Below, piece by piece: positions 12,722 through 23,705 of a stretch of 64,000 nt of DNA. The stretch lies in the NCBI GenBank assembly GCA_024305745.1, contig JAHRBS010000010.1, positions 1,929,501 to 1,993,500 of the forward strand. Reading direction: 5' to 3'. The stretch is from Polyporus tsugae. Taxonomy: Eukaryota; Basidiomycota; Agaricomycetes; Polyporales; Polyporaceae. Every line of letters begins with the position of its first letter. Within the stretch, counting starts at the first letter, position 1. The notes under the pieces are model-generated. The model saw nothing but the letters and a program-made list of their open reading frames with translations. It was not told the origin of the DNA and did no database searches. Position numbers and translations under genes: made by a program.

Positions 12722-13523
12722 TCACAAGCCACTCTTGCCCGTCGACTTGATCTCCGTCTCCAGGTTGGAGATCTGCTTGACGTGCTCGACGAGCGCTAAG
12801 AGCCCGACCTCACGCAGCGGCCCATTCCACCCCTCCGGGAGCCTCTCATGCCCGAGCCATTCCTTGAGGAACGCCTTCGGCACGACAAGGTCCCCTCCCT
12901 CGGCGGGGCTTCCAGAAGCGCTTTCGGAATCGCGTGTGACGCCGAAGACCTGATAGATCAGGTCCAGTTCGCCTTTGGACACGTATGCGTGCATGGAGTC
13001 CAGTGGCCCCGAGGCAGCTTGGCGCCGCACTTGTGTCCTGCAAAGGTCCCGTAGGGAAAGGTGGCTTGAGTCGGAGGTATCAAGGAGTTGGTGGACGAGG
13101 TTGGGGTCGACAGTTGTCGGAGCAAAGGTCTGTCCTGTGGCGGCGTCATCGTGGACGAGGGAGCCGTTGTGTTCTATGACGTCGTGTTTGGCCAGGTCAT
13201 GCAGGTCCAGCTTCAGTGATAGACCATCCGCATGACCACACTTGGCTGCCCCTCCGTATGCGAGCAATGTGGCGAATGGCCAGGAGAGACCATATACTTG
13301 TCGGATTGCAGCGACAAGCTGTGATGGTGATATGTTCCGTCCATCGTGAGGTCTGAACGTGAACGTCGACAGTCAGAGAGAGCACATCGCGGATTTACAG
13401 AGAAATTCAGACTTACAGGAAGCCATGATTGGCGAGTGCGTTGAGAGCGGGGCAAGGGGAACGGCTATCGCCAGGGGTCGCCGGTGAGTACGGGTGGTGG
13501 TCGTCGATGGTCATGACGGTCAT
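12722..13523 (-). CDS. Short heme-thiolate peroxidase (chloroperoxidase / unspecific-peroxygenase family), no signal peptide
   Basis: This is a predicted heme enzyme of the fungal HTP family, which uses hydrogen peroxide to halogenate or oxygenate organic substrates. Exon 1 is 13417-13523 and exon 2 is 12722-13352, giving 245 residues. The proximal motif SPCPALNALANHGFLPHDGR at about residue 25 supplies the Cys thiolate ligand of the heme iron. Downstream, KHDVIEHNGSLVHDDA matches the distal acid-base region (the Glu in IEHxxS). LAYGGAAKCGHADGLSLKLD is also typical. The N-terminus (MTVMTIDDHHPYSPATPGDS) is hydrophilic, so no secretion signal is seen, unlike the secreted peroxygenases; the family's short members often look like this. 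It lies in the same orientation as the MFS gene. Substrate unknown. Confidence 0.88.
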
Positions 13524-13867
13524 GAATGGAGTGATGGGTGTGTGGATGAGGAGCTAACCGCAGCGGAGGGGAACTTATAGGGATTCGCTGCGGGTGGCGA
13601 ATGGGCATTGCGGCGGGTTTCCGATCAAAAAGCTTCTCCTCGGCGCTTCTGCCAGGCCCACCTGTCATGAGCCTTATCGACCATAAAGGTGCTGGAAATT
13701 ACCGGACCTGAATATCCTGTACGCCTCGAGCAATACAGTACAAACTGGTCACGTCAGATGCACTACGCACCACAATCTCGGTTGTCTCAGTTCTGCAAGC
13801 AATCGCCCCGCAAAGCATGATGGATAATGTAATTACCAGATACACAAAAGGATCCCTTGTAGAGGGA
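13524..13867. other. Gap between the peroxidase promoter and the WW/FF gene 3' end
   Basis: This is about 340 bp holding the peroxidase 5' flank and the 3' flank of the WW/FF gene. No gene or clear element was seen. Confidence 0.6.
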
Positions 13868-16514
13868 TTACTGCTTTTCTGGGACATGAACGGATAGCGT
13901 CGGCGCTGACAGCTGTGATAGGTGATCCTGAAACAAAATCAGTCGTGTTCGTGGTCGCAAGGGTATAGCAAGACAAACCCTCAACCACCTCTCTCGTTGC
14001 TCGGAAACGTGATCGAATACAAGGTAGCGTTTGTCGTTCTGTGGGTCCATTGCGTCAAACCAAGCCAACGCGAATGCGGTGTAGAGTGCAACTCGCCTTG
14101 AGGACCTTGATCATCTCTCTCAGGTCGACACTCTTCGCAAGCGCCTTCATGTCAACTTGGTCCTCCTCCGTATCCTCGCCTATATCATCGTATGCGATAC
14201 TGGCATCAACGCCTTTTCCGCCGATCTTCCCAAGACGCCCCCAGAACTCTACGAAGGAGTTCTCGTTTAGCATCTGATCGAACGCCAACCTGGCTTCGTG
14301 CGTCCGCTCCCTCTGCCACTTCTCGTATTCGTGCTCTAGCTGATCTATTTCACATCCGAGCTTGGTTGCCGGAAGCGATGAGAGCAGCGACGCAACTGGA
14401 AGCGCCGTAAATGGGGTATCCAATCTCGGCGCGTGCGATGCAAACAGCGTATGGAGGGTTGCCAAGTGTTTAACGCGAAGCGCATTTACGTGCGCATGGA
14501 AGAGATGCAATTGTTGGTTCATTGGTAGCGGCGAGTTGACAAACCGCGGGTCTCTCCGCAGCTGCGGCTGGACAGAATCCCAAGAGACCTGCGAGCACAG
14601 GAAGGAGTGTGTCAGTGATCTGCTCCGGGATGCGCAGTCAGCATACCTGTGGGTCCCGGATGGCATCGGTGAGCATCGTCCTACACAACATAGCATTGGA
14701 TCCGCGATGAGTGGCGCCAAGCAACGGATCTCGGAATGCAAATGAAAGGGCGCACCTGAACTCTAACTCTCCCTCTTCCCTTGTCAGACCAAGCTTGGAG
14801 CGGTCGATCTCTGCCTCGAGCTTGGTGCGCTCTGTCTTGACTTTCTCTTCGCGCTCCTTGACTGCGCGCTCCTTACGTTCCTTGCGCCGCCGTTCTCGTT
14901 CTTCTTCGTCTTCCTCAGCCGCTGGCTGTGTAGTCGAGCCAATTGACCGTGGGTTTAACCCTTCCTCTGATGCGCCCGCCTTGATGTATGTATTGAACAG
15001 CTCTTCGCGCAGCGACGACGACCCTACAGCATCGTACCGAGGGTCCGCAGCGAGGTTCTTCTTGATCTGTAAAAGTGCCACCCGGTTATTGGTTGTTATC
15101 GAACGAATCCTATAGTGAACAAGAACAGCGCCCACCTCTTTCCACACAGCACCCGGCTTCGCCAGTCCACTTTCTCTAAGCAGCGCGAAAAAGTCCGCCT
15201 CAGCCTTCTGTGCTGCGGCACGTTTCTCTGCAAATGACCCCCTCAGTCCTGTGCGGTACACGGCATGAGATGAGCCTCACGTTCGCCGAGTTCTTTCAAG
15301 TAATCCCTGAAACGCTTCTCGCGTTCCCTGTCGTCTCTACCCCATCCGTAGAACCGGCGGTCCTTTTTCCATTGCCGCCGCCACTCGGTCCAGCTGGTCC
15401 GCGTGCTCTTGACCTCCTCCTTTAGTAAACGTTCGAACTCCTGCTGCGGATTCAGTGCCTCCTTCTCCACCTTCACTTTTGACTGTCGGAGCTCGCGTGC
15501 CCGGTCACGGCAGTATTCGTCAAACGCCTCACGCCGGGCTGAGACAGAGGGAAGGAGGACATATCGAGGGTCCGAGACGAAGAGTGGCAGGGACGTGTCC
15601 CAAGGGTGCAGGGGATTAACATCCTTCTCCCGTAGAAGAGTCTGAAGAACATAGTAAGCTGTCAATGGCATTGGTTGCGACACACGTTTCACCGACCTTG
15701 AACAACGCTTTTACCTCGTCAAGTGACAAATCTACGCGTTGGGGCATATTGAGCTGCGCAGACCCTTTCTGCTTCTCCGCCTCCTTGAGTTTGCGAGCCT
15801 CCTCTTCTTGTTGCTTCGTCTCCTCTTCTTTCCGCCGTTCTTCCTCCTTAGCCTCCGCCGCAAGCTGAGCAGCCGCTTCCCTCTGCCAATCTTCCTCTTC
15901 ACTTTCCTCGCCTTCTTCGTCTTCTTCCTCCTCTTCGTCGACCTTCACCTTCTTCGTCGCCACATACTCGTCCACAGGCACCGACTCCTCTGCCTTCCGC
16001 TTCCCCACCATCTCGGTCACCTCGCTCTGTATCCTCTCCACCTCCCGCGCGCGCTCCTCCTCCGCCTTCCTGGCATCTTCCGCCTTCCTCACCGCCTCCT
16101 CCTGCTCTAGTGTTTCCACAGCATCCTTGATCTCGTCCGGGACGGTCCACACGCTCCGCTTATCGCCCGTGTGCGTGTAAAACGTGTTCCCTTGGGTGGT
16201 AATGACGCGCAGCCACGGCGTCCCGGGGACAGGTGTCTTCACAAGTGGCTTCTCCTTCTTAGTCTTCTTCGCGGGCGGCGCTGCGGCTGGGGGCACGGCG
16301 GCCTGAGGAATGATGGGGAACGCGGGCAAGGGTCGAACGTACGTTGACTCTTGCGTCTGCACGTTGTGGTAGTAGGACTGGCCGGTCGGACCTTTTGGAG
16401 AGCATGAGTGAACGTGGGAGAGTAATAGCGGGCAGAAGGCCACGTACCGATATGCTCTGTCCATCCTGGTGGCAGCGGTGGTGGCACGAATCCAGGAGGA
16501 GGTACAGCAGCCAT
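13868..16514 (-). CDS. WW/FF-domain nuclear protein (TCERG1/Urn1-like transcription-splicing factor)
   Basis: This is a predicted nuclear adaptor that couples RNA polymerase II or spliceosome components through WW domains (Pro-rich ligands) and FF domains (phospho-CTD and other partners). The start is MAAVPPPGFVPPPLPPGWTE at 16514. WW1 is LPPGWTEHIG | PTGQSYYHN with an intron inside it; WW2 is PWLRVITTQGNTFYTHTGDK. A long charged coiled-coil/acidic linker follows (about 16200-15700). FF-type units: LDEVKALFK | TLLREKDVNPLHPW with SDPRYVLLPS; a Glu/Arg-rich segment with FFALLRESG and AADPRYDAV; and WDSVQPQLRRDPRFVNS. The tail reads MIKVLK | NDKRYLVFDHVSEQRERW, then DHLSQLSAPTLSVHVPEKQ. That junction needs a GC-AG intron (14039-14096), because reading through meets a stop. 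The nearest named relatives are human TCERG1 and yeast Urn1; orthology is inferred. Confidence 0.85.
14039..14096 (-). other. Non-canonical GC-AG intron in the WW/FF gene
   Basis: The donor reads CAAG|GCGAGT (intron from 14096) and the acceptor CCCACAG|AACG (exon resumes at 14038). The 58-nt length matches neighbouring introns. Splicing joins MIKVLK to NDKRYLVFDHVSEQRERW, the expected family tail. Without it the frame ends 12 codons later. Confidence 0.75.
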
Positions 16515-16842
16515 TCCGAGGTCGCGGGTAAGAACACAGATGTATGCTGTTTAGGAAGCGCCGGCCCGTCTGCCATTCGGGCGCTCGCCTGCGCCAATAG
16601 CGAGTCGCGACCAAGTGTATGTTCAAAGTAAGCCTTCTCAACGTTCCAGTATCCATTGCCATAGGTTTTAGAGTTTGATCCCAAAAACGATTCTTATATA
16701 AGTTACTATGTACTTTTCAATACATATGCGCATACTACAACGCGCCAGTCATGCGCTCGTCCCAATTCATGATCATCCGATCATCCGCACTGGGTATAAT
16801 CATGTATGATTGAAACCCACACTCCCTCTCTTCACAGCTCAC
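16515..16842. other. 5' flank of WW/FF gene and 3' flank of Hsp90 gene
   Basis: This gap of about 330 bp is AT-richer around 16670-16730. No gene was recognised. It should hold the WW/FF promoter and the Grp94 polyadenylation region. Confidence 0.55.
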
Positions 16843-19800
16843 TCAGAGCTCGTCATGTTTCTTCATCTCAACGGGGATCTGCTTGATCGGGTTCCCGAGC
16901 TCGTCAACCTCCTCGACCTCCCACGAGATCTTGCTGCGGCTCGACGCCTCGACGGGGTCCGGGACAGGCTCGTCTGCGTTAGGCGGGAGCTCCGGGTCGA
17001 CGGGCGGTGCAGGCTTGACGGTCGTGTCCGTCGGCGCGGTTTCCGACACGCCCAGAGAGCGACGGAGGATGCGGTCCACAAGCGTGAAGAAGCTACGAAT
17101 GAAGAACAGTCTATTGAGCACGTGTTTTCAAATGCTGTTTCGAAAGGTGTCCACTCACTCGTTGGAGTCGGTGACGGAGAAGCCAGAACGGACAAGCGCG
17201 CCATCAACGAGGACGGTCGCGACCTCGCGGAGCTCCGCCTCAGCCTCGACATCGGGCTCTTCACCCTCAGCAGGGAGCTGTTCGATGCGGCGTAGGAGAC
17301 CCTCGATGAGCGGCGAGCGGGGGTTGATCTCGAGCACCTTCTGCTTCTTGGCAAAGTCCCACATGTGCTTGTGGTTCACCTGTGCATGCGAGGAACCTGC
17401 AGAGAAAGCATGTCAGATTAAGGTCCGACAGCGATACTTAGAATAGGGGGACGTACTGATGAGCTTCTCGAGATTGGCGGTGTAACCAGACTCGTCGGCG
17501 ACGATCGCGCAAGAGCTAGTGACGAGACGGTTCGAGATGATGACTGCGTGCAAAGTCAGAGGAAGTTGCTAAGACAGCAATGCTGGTGGGACGAGCACGT
17601 ACCATCGCGCGCCGCACCCTTCTCGCGGACCTCCTTGCGGAGCCATTCGATGAGAGGCTGGAACCTTTCAGTAAGAGCAGTCTGCTCGGCCTTTTCTTCC
17701 TCAGGGTCGGTCTCTGCAGACCATGTCAAGTCAGATAACCGCACGCCGTTGAGGACAGGGGAGCGACGCACCCTCATCACCGAACTTGAGGCCGGTCTTG
17801 GCAACGTCCTGGAACTTAATCGTCCTGCAAACGGCGTCAGTCACCAACCCAACCCGGGTCGAATTCAGACAAAGAACTCACTTCCAGCGACGGACATTGG
17901 TGATGAAGACCTCGTCCAGAGGGTCGCCCAGGAGCAGAACCTCATACCCGCGCGCATGCAGCTTCTCAATGAACACACTCCCGGCCAACTCGTGGGCCGA
18001 CTTCCCCATATCCGCCAGGTAAAAGATCTTGTCCTGCCCCTTCTTCTTGTTCTCGAGGTACTGGTCTAAGGTGGTGCTGTTCCGCTGGTTCGTCGAGAAC
18101 CTGATCAGGTTCACGAGCTTGTCGCGGTTCTTGCGGTCCTCGACCGCACCCAACTTGAACACGTTCCCGAACGTCTCCTCGACCTGCGCCCACTTCTCGC
18201 CCTCCTCTTCCTGGAGGCGTGCGAGGAGCTGCAGGAGACGGCGAAGGATGATGCCGCGGAGCTGCTTGAGGAACGCGTTGTTCTGGAGCGTCTCGCGCGA
18301 GACGTTGAGCGGGAGATCCTCAGCATCCACAACAACCTTGACCCAGTTCGCCCACTTGGGAAGCGCATCCTCTCCGAGGTCGGACGTGATGAACACGCGC
18401 TTGACCATGAGCCGAATGTCCTTCGTCACACTCTGGAGCGGGTTCTGCCAGTACTCATCGTCGAGCCGCGATGGGAGGAAGATGATCGCACGGAAGGAAA
18501 CGCCAGAGCCGGAATCGCCCTGGAAGTGGGACCAAGTGAGGGGCTTCTGGTGGTCCTTGAACGTTGCCTGGTAGAAAGTCTCGTACTCCTCGTCTGTGAT
18601 CGTCTTGGGGTCACTATATGCGATAACATGTCAACGCCTGCACGTGGTTTTCAACGAATGAATGTATTTACCGCATCCAAATCGGAGGCTGAGAGTTCAA
18701 GCGGAGCCACTCGTCCACTTGAATCTGCTTCGTCTTGGGGCTCTTCTTTAGCTTCTCCTCATCCTTCTCAGTGACGTCCTCAACAACGGCCTCATCTTCG
18801 TCCACGTCAGCTTTGGGGGTCTGCTCCTCGGGCTTCTTCTCCTCGGGAGCAGCTTCCTCTTTAGCCTCCTCGTCGAGGACAAACTCAGTACGCTTGCTCG
18901 CGAGGTAGATGGGGAAGGTCGTAGAGAAGGACGAGTGCTTGTTGCTACGAGGTAATTAAACATGTTACTCTTCCGATCTAGTGAGAGGAAAAGCGAGTAG
19001 GTAACCACTTACACCAGCTCCGTGATACTCTGCTCGTTCAGGTACTCGGTGGCGTCACCCTTGAGGAAGAGCGTGATCTCCGTTCCGCGACCAAGGGTGT
19101 TGCCCCGAGGGTCTGCGTAGATGTCGAACGAGTTCTCGTCTACGCCGGAGCTGAAGACGTACTGTGCCGGGGTGGGGTTCGTTGATGACTTCGCCGCGAG
19201 AGAAGAGACCTGGACACGGTCTGCAACCAAGAAACTGATGTTGACGGATCACTATCTGCACACGTTTTCACGTTGAAATGGAGCGTACCTGGAGTAGAAA
19301 CCCAGACCGAAAGCACCGATCAAGTTACCGTTGCCCGACGTGTCGCTCTCTGCCCTTGAGAGAAATTCCGAGGTACCAGACTTAGCCAGAGTACCGAGGT
19401 TGTTCTTGAGCTCCTCCGCTGTCATACCAATGCCAGTGTCTAACGGAAGGCATGAATGTAAAGTACCTGGCACATATTCGAAGGAACATACCAGTAATGA
19501 TGAGACGCCCCGCGCCGTCTTCATCCTTAACAGCCTTGATAGTGATGTTCATCTGCTCGGCGCCGGTGAGGACATCGGGTTCCGTGAGGGACGTGAGGCG
19601 GAGCTTCTCGAGAGCATCGTTTGCGTTGGAGATGAGTTCACGGAGGAAGACATCCCTGTGCGCCTGTCAATCGTCCGTATTCTCGAGCCACGACGAATGA
19701 ATTGAACGAACCTATGCGAGTACAAGCTGAAGAAATAGACGTATGAGCGTGGTTAAGTATGAAGAGAGAGTTGCCATGTGGCTACTTACCTGTTAATGAC

Positions 19801-19970
19801 GATTTTGCGGAGGCGAGCGACGTCACTCTGTAGAGGCGTTAGTACGCTTGACAGTCTGTTGGATGGCGCATGGTGATGGGGCGAACCTGATAGGCGTGCT
19901 TCTGGTGGTCTTCCTGGGCGAAGGCAGAGAGGGCGAAACCAAGCGTGAGGAGGGTACGAAACAGCCGCAT
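16843..19970 (-). CDS. Endoplasmic-reticulum Hsp90 chaperone (Grp94/endoplasmin)
   Basis: This is an ATP-dependent chaperone of the ER lumen. The start at 19970 opens with a signal peptide ([20 protein letters not shown], cleavage likely near residue 19). The GHKL ATPase follows: [20 protein letters not shown], then [20 protein letters not shown] and [11 protein letters not shown]. An acidic charged linker ([18 protein letters not shown]) precedes the middle domain ([54 protein letters not shown]). The C-terminal dimerisation domain ends KKHDEL, an HDEL-type ER retrieval signal. Several short introns split the gene; I saw no stop or frameshift in the parts I translated. Signal peptide plus HDEL separate it from cytosolic Hsp90. 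ER Hsp90 is absent from Saccharomyces, so this is a useful lineage marker. Its 5' flank carries a possible unfolded-protein-response element at 20116-20123. Confidence 0.96.
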
Positions 19971-20705
19971 GGCTGAGGAGGCAGGAGAGCGACGCTGGAC
20001 CAGAGAGAAAAGTGGTGGAGAGCGTGGGCAGGGCTGCAGCTGGGTGTTGAGTATAAGTATCCGAGCGGAGGGTTACCGCGCACTGTGGGCGGTTGTCGAG
20101 CTCTGGAGTCTGTACTGACGTGTCATGATTCCGATCAACGTTGCCGTAGAGCAGACGCGATCACGGGACCCTTGAGTCCTTCCACACCCGTGACGGCATA
20201 GCACGCACTTATGAAACCTATTTCTATAAGTCCAGCAGCGGATCTTTGGGGTGAAATTCAAGGTATTGTGTGTGGATCAGCCTCAGTCGTACTAAGTATC
20301 GTGAAGCAACTAGAGATTAATACATAAGTACTTCACCAGTGACGGAGTAAATCAGTGAGTTAGTCTAGCCGTCAGTGACAAGCCAGTATGTAGTACCCCT
20401 TGTCTGTTTAACTTTGTCCACGTTCTATAGCTAGTACGCAAGTAAGCTCAAGTCGCGATCGGTGCGGCGACCTCGGACGTACACTGTACCTTGTTTGACG
20501 CCCATGTGATTGTGCCACGTGTGGTTTCCTTTTCAGACATAAGTGAAAGGATACCGCGGCTGCGGATTCTCGGCAGGAGAGAGACAGGATCTCCAGGCAA
20601 CTTGAAAGCCACTGCCAGGCTCACAACGTCCTCTAGCCCCTCGCTCTACACCGACCCCTCTCACCCTCTTCGTTTGCGAGGCTTCGAGCACCCACATTGT
20701 ACAAA
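19971..20705. other. Divergent promoter region between Grp94 and the disordered-protein gene
   Basis: This is about 735 bp between head-to-head genes. It contains the UPRE-like octamer listed separately and otherwise only short chance frames. No RNA gene or repeat was seen. Confidence 0.6.
20116..20123 (+). promoter_or_regulatory. UPRE-like element TGACGTGT upstream of Grp94
   Basis: TGACGTGT lies 146 bp upstream of the Grp94 start codon. Unfolded-protein-response bZIP factors (Hac1, XBP1, ATF6) recognise TGACGTG-type cores, and ER chaperone genes are standard targets. The last base departs from the strict TGACGTG(G/A). A single site can occur by chance, so this is an inference from sequence plus context. 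Confidence 0.35.
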
Positions 20706-23705
20706 ATGCCTTCCCCGTTCTCTCGCCTCCAACTCGCCGCAGCCTTGATCGGTGGGCCCTCTTGTACGACCCTTGTAATCACGTTCAATCTAACGCTTCC
20801 CCAGAGTACGACAACGACAGTGAGGACTCGTCGACACCGCTGCGCTCAGCGCAAGAGAGTGCCATCTTCCTTCCTTTCCGAAACCGACCCATCCGACCCC
20901 CTGCTCCCGAGCGCAGGAGCACCGACTATCTTGGGGTATCTCTCCCGACCGAGACGGCCAGCATTGCCCCCCGCGAGTCCCTCGCATTCGACCGCAAGTC
21001 GCGTGGGTCCATCGATGCACTCCGCAATCCCTTTGCACGCGAATCGACGTACTCTGCCCTTGATATGGAAGAGGAGGACGAGGACTTAGAGGTCGACCTG
21101 GCGTCCTGGGGTCTCGATGCCCTCGTGGACAAGGAAAAGGAGAAAGAGAAGACCAAGCAACGCAAGAAAGCCCAGTCGGAGACTCTACCTAATCCCTACG
21201 ATGGCGTGGAGCGTAGACCACGGCCGCCGCACGCAAGAACGATGAGTATGAACATGCTGAATGGTTTGGGAGACGGTGGTGCGTTCCTCGACTCGAATCC
21301 AGCCTCTCCGTATCTCGGTCCTCGCAGACACTCGATTGGCGACCCATTGGATGCTCCTGAGGCCCACTCCAACGACCCCATCATACCTCCGCGTTCCCAC
21401 AGCCCATCCGCCCATGCTCTCATCGACAACCTCCCACTCCCTCCCCCTTTGCACTCGGTTCCGTTCCCATCGAGCGAAACTGTCCGTTCTCCGTCCCCCG
21501 CAGCCGACGACCGTCGCCGCACCCTCAGTGTAGGCTCGCGTGCCATGCTCAACGAAGATCCTGAATCGGACAACCCGTTTGCGTTGCAGCCACCCTCGCC
21601 TAGTCGCATGTCTCGCTTCGACCCTAAGGTGCAGCAGCGTACCCGGACGTTATCTCATGGGACGCTTGCCACACAGATGATGCTCAATGATGTCGACCCG
21701 GAGCCCGAGGCGCTTCCGCCGCCTCGCGAACGTCGATATTCACGTCTGGACCTTATGCGGCCCAAGGTACTCATCATGCCTAGTCCGCTGCAGAACGCGC
21801 CCCACGGCCGTACAGCTAACCCCAACAAGGATCTCCGGACACTCGAAGGCTTCGAGCTAACTACGGACGGGCGACCGCTGCCGTTTGGTGCGAAGGCGGC
21901 GCGGAAGGCGTCCGGAACGCTCTCCGTCCTGGAACCGGGCAACCTGGCCCCTGTCGCGTCTAACTCATTCACGCCGAACCCCAGGAGTAGTTTGACACTC
22001 TCTCAGCTCACGTTCCGCAATAATCTTCTTGTGGATGGACAGCGCGACGTCGCGTATGCTGATATTGAGGGTCACTTGAAGCGCGCTACCGAAGATGGGG
22101 AGCAGATCCAGGATGAGCCCGAACCTGAGCCAGAGCCAGAGCCCGAGATACCGATTGTCCAAGTAGACGAACCTACCGGTCCCAAACGTCCTGCCGGCAA
22201 ACTATATGGGCGGAGTCTCATTGACGACCTCGAGACACGTAAGGCTGAGATGCGTGGAAAGCAACGGTAATATCTTGGCTTGTGTTCAACGGTGCAGTCG
22301 AACTAACTTTTTCTTTTGTGTGACCAGGGTATTCCGTGGTGACGACCGGCCGTCCATGATGGCCCGCTCACAACTCCAACGCTCGAGCACGCTCATCGCC
22401 CCAGACGACCTGAAGCGGCCCCAGTCGCAGCACTTGAATTCGTTCAACTCCGCCCCCACGCGCCGCAACTCTACGAATGCGAAGACACTGCTCGCCTTCG
22501 ATGACGAGATACCTGGCGCTCCGCGCCAGACCCTCCTTCCTGGCGGGCTCGGGGTTCCTGGGGCCGCTACCCGCTCTGTGTTCGGTGTCGACACACTTTG
22601 GGAGCGCGAGCTCGCCAAGCTCAAGGCTATCGAAGAAGGGGAGCGCAAGGAAGCGGAGGAGCGTGCGCGACGCCAAGCCGAGGAGGATGCCAGGAACCCC
22701 AGGAAGGGCAAAAAGAAAGGAAAGGGCAAGGGGCGAGCTGGGGCTCCTCTCGAAGCTCTCCCCCCCATTCCTACTCCCTCCCCTCAGCTCACCTCGCCCG
22801 AAGAGCGCGCCTCCGCCCCGCCCGTCCTGCCTGATATCCCCAAGACGATCGTCAGGCGCGCGCCTCCACCTCCCGGAGATGACGACGACGAGTCAGGCGA
22901 TGACAGCGACGCGAGCGATGCGCCGGCGCCGCCCCGCGCACAGGCCTCGGGCTGGCATTCGGACGAAGACGAGGGTCCCCGTCAGACGACTAGCACCGGC
23001 CCGCGCTACCCGACGACAGGGCCCCCGCGCCTCCCGGGGATGGGGCTGGCGGATGACGACAGCAGCGAAGAGGACGTACCGCTCGTCGCGACCATTGGCC
23101 GCGCCGCGCAGAGACACGCGCGATCGCGTGCAGGTGGCAACGACAGCTCGGACGAGGAGGCGCCGCTGTCCGTCCTGCTGGACAAGACCAAGCAGAAGCT
23201 CCCGTCGGCGTTGAGGAGTAACAGCAACAGCCTCTCCCTCCGCCCCCCTGTTGGCGGCGACGAGGGCGAAGACGAGGACGACACGCCGCTCGGGCTGCGC
23301 GTATCACGCGCGTTCGGGACCTCCCTCAACCGCTCCATTGCGAGCGGCGGCGGGGGCGAGGATGACGACGACAAGCCGCTAGGCCTGCACCCGGACCAGC
23401 TGCGCAAGTCGCAGTTCATGATGGCCCACGCCCACGCGCAAGCGCAAGTCCACGTCCACGCGCAACAGCAGATGCTCGCGCAGGCGCAGATGGCGCAGAT
23501 GGCGGCCGCGGCCGCACAGCAGTCGATGATCTTCGGGAACCCGTCGATGATGGGCTCGGGCTTTTTCGTGCCCCCGATGGCCGCGGCTGCGCCGATGATG
23601 GCGTACCCCCAGCTCCCCCCTACGCCGCCGCCGATGCCGGACGCCTCCAAGTTCGGGCTCGTCGACAAGTGGCGGCACGACGTCGCCGTCGAGGGCGAGC
23701 GGTGA
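20706..23705 (+). CDS. Uncharacterised 961-residue disordered, acidic Ser/Pro-rich protein
   Basis: I do not recognise this family. Three exons (20706-20751, 20805-22266, 22328-23705) give an intact 961-residue frame; the ATG at 20706 is followed by a phase-1 intron. The protein is predicted to be almost wholly disordered. Visible features are an acidic/basic patch EEEDEDLEVDLASWGLDALV (about 118-140), several Ser/Arg-Ser motifs of possible phosphorylation type, an EPEPEPEPEPE run near 460, a Lys/Arg-rich helix (ERELAKLKAIEEGERKEAEE, about 600) and basic cluster KGKKKGKGKGR. The C-terminal third repeats 'acidic stretch + PL + hydrophobic' units: SSEEDVPLVATIG, SSDEEAPLSVLL, EDEDDTPLGLRVS, DDDDKPLGLHP. 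A His/Ala/Gln-rich then Met/Pro-rich tail ends near KFGLVDKWRHDVAVEGER. These features suit a scaffold or regulator, but no function can be assigned. Confidence 0.82.
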
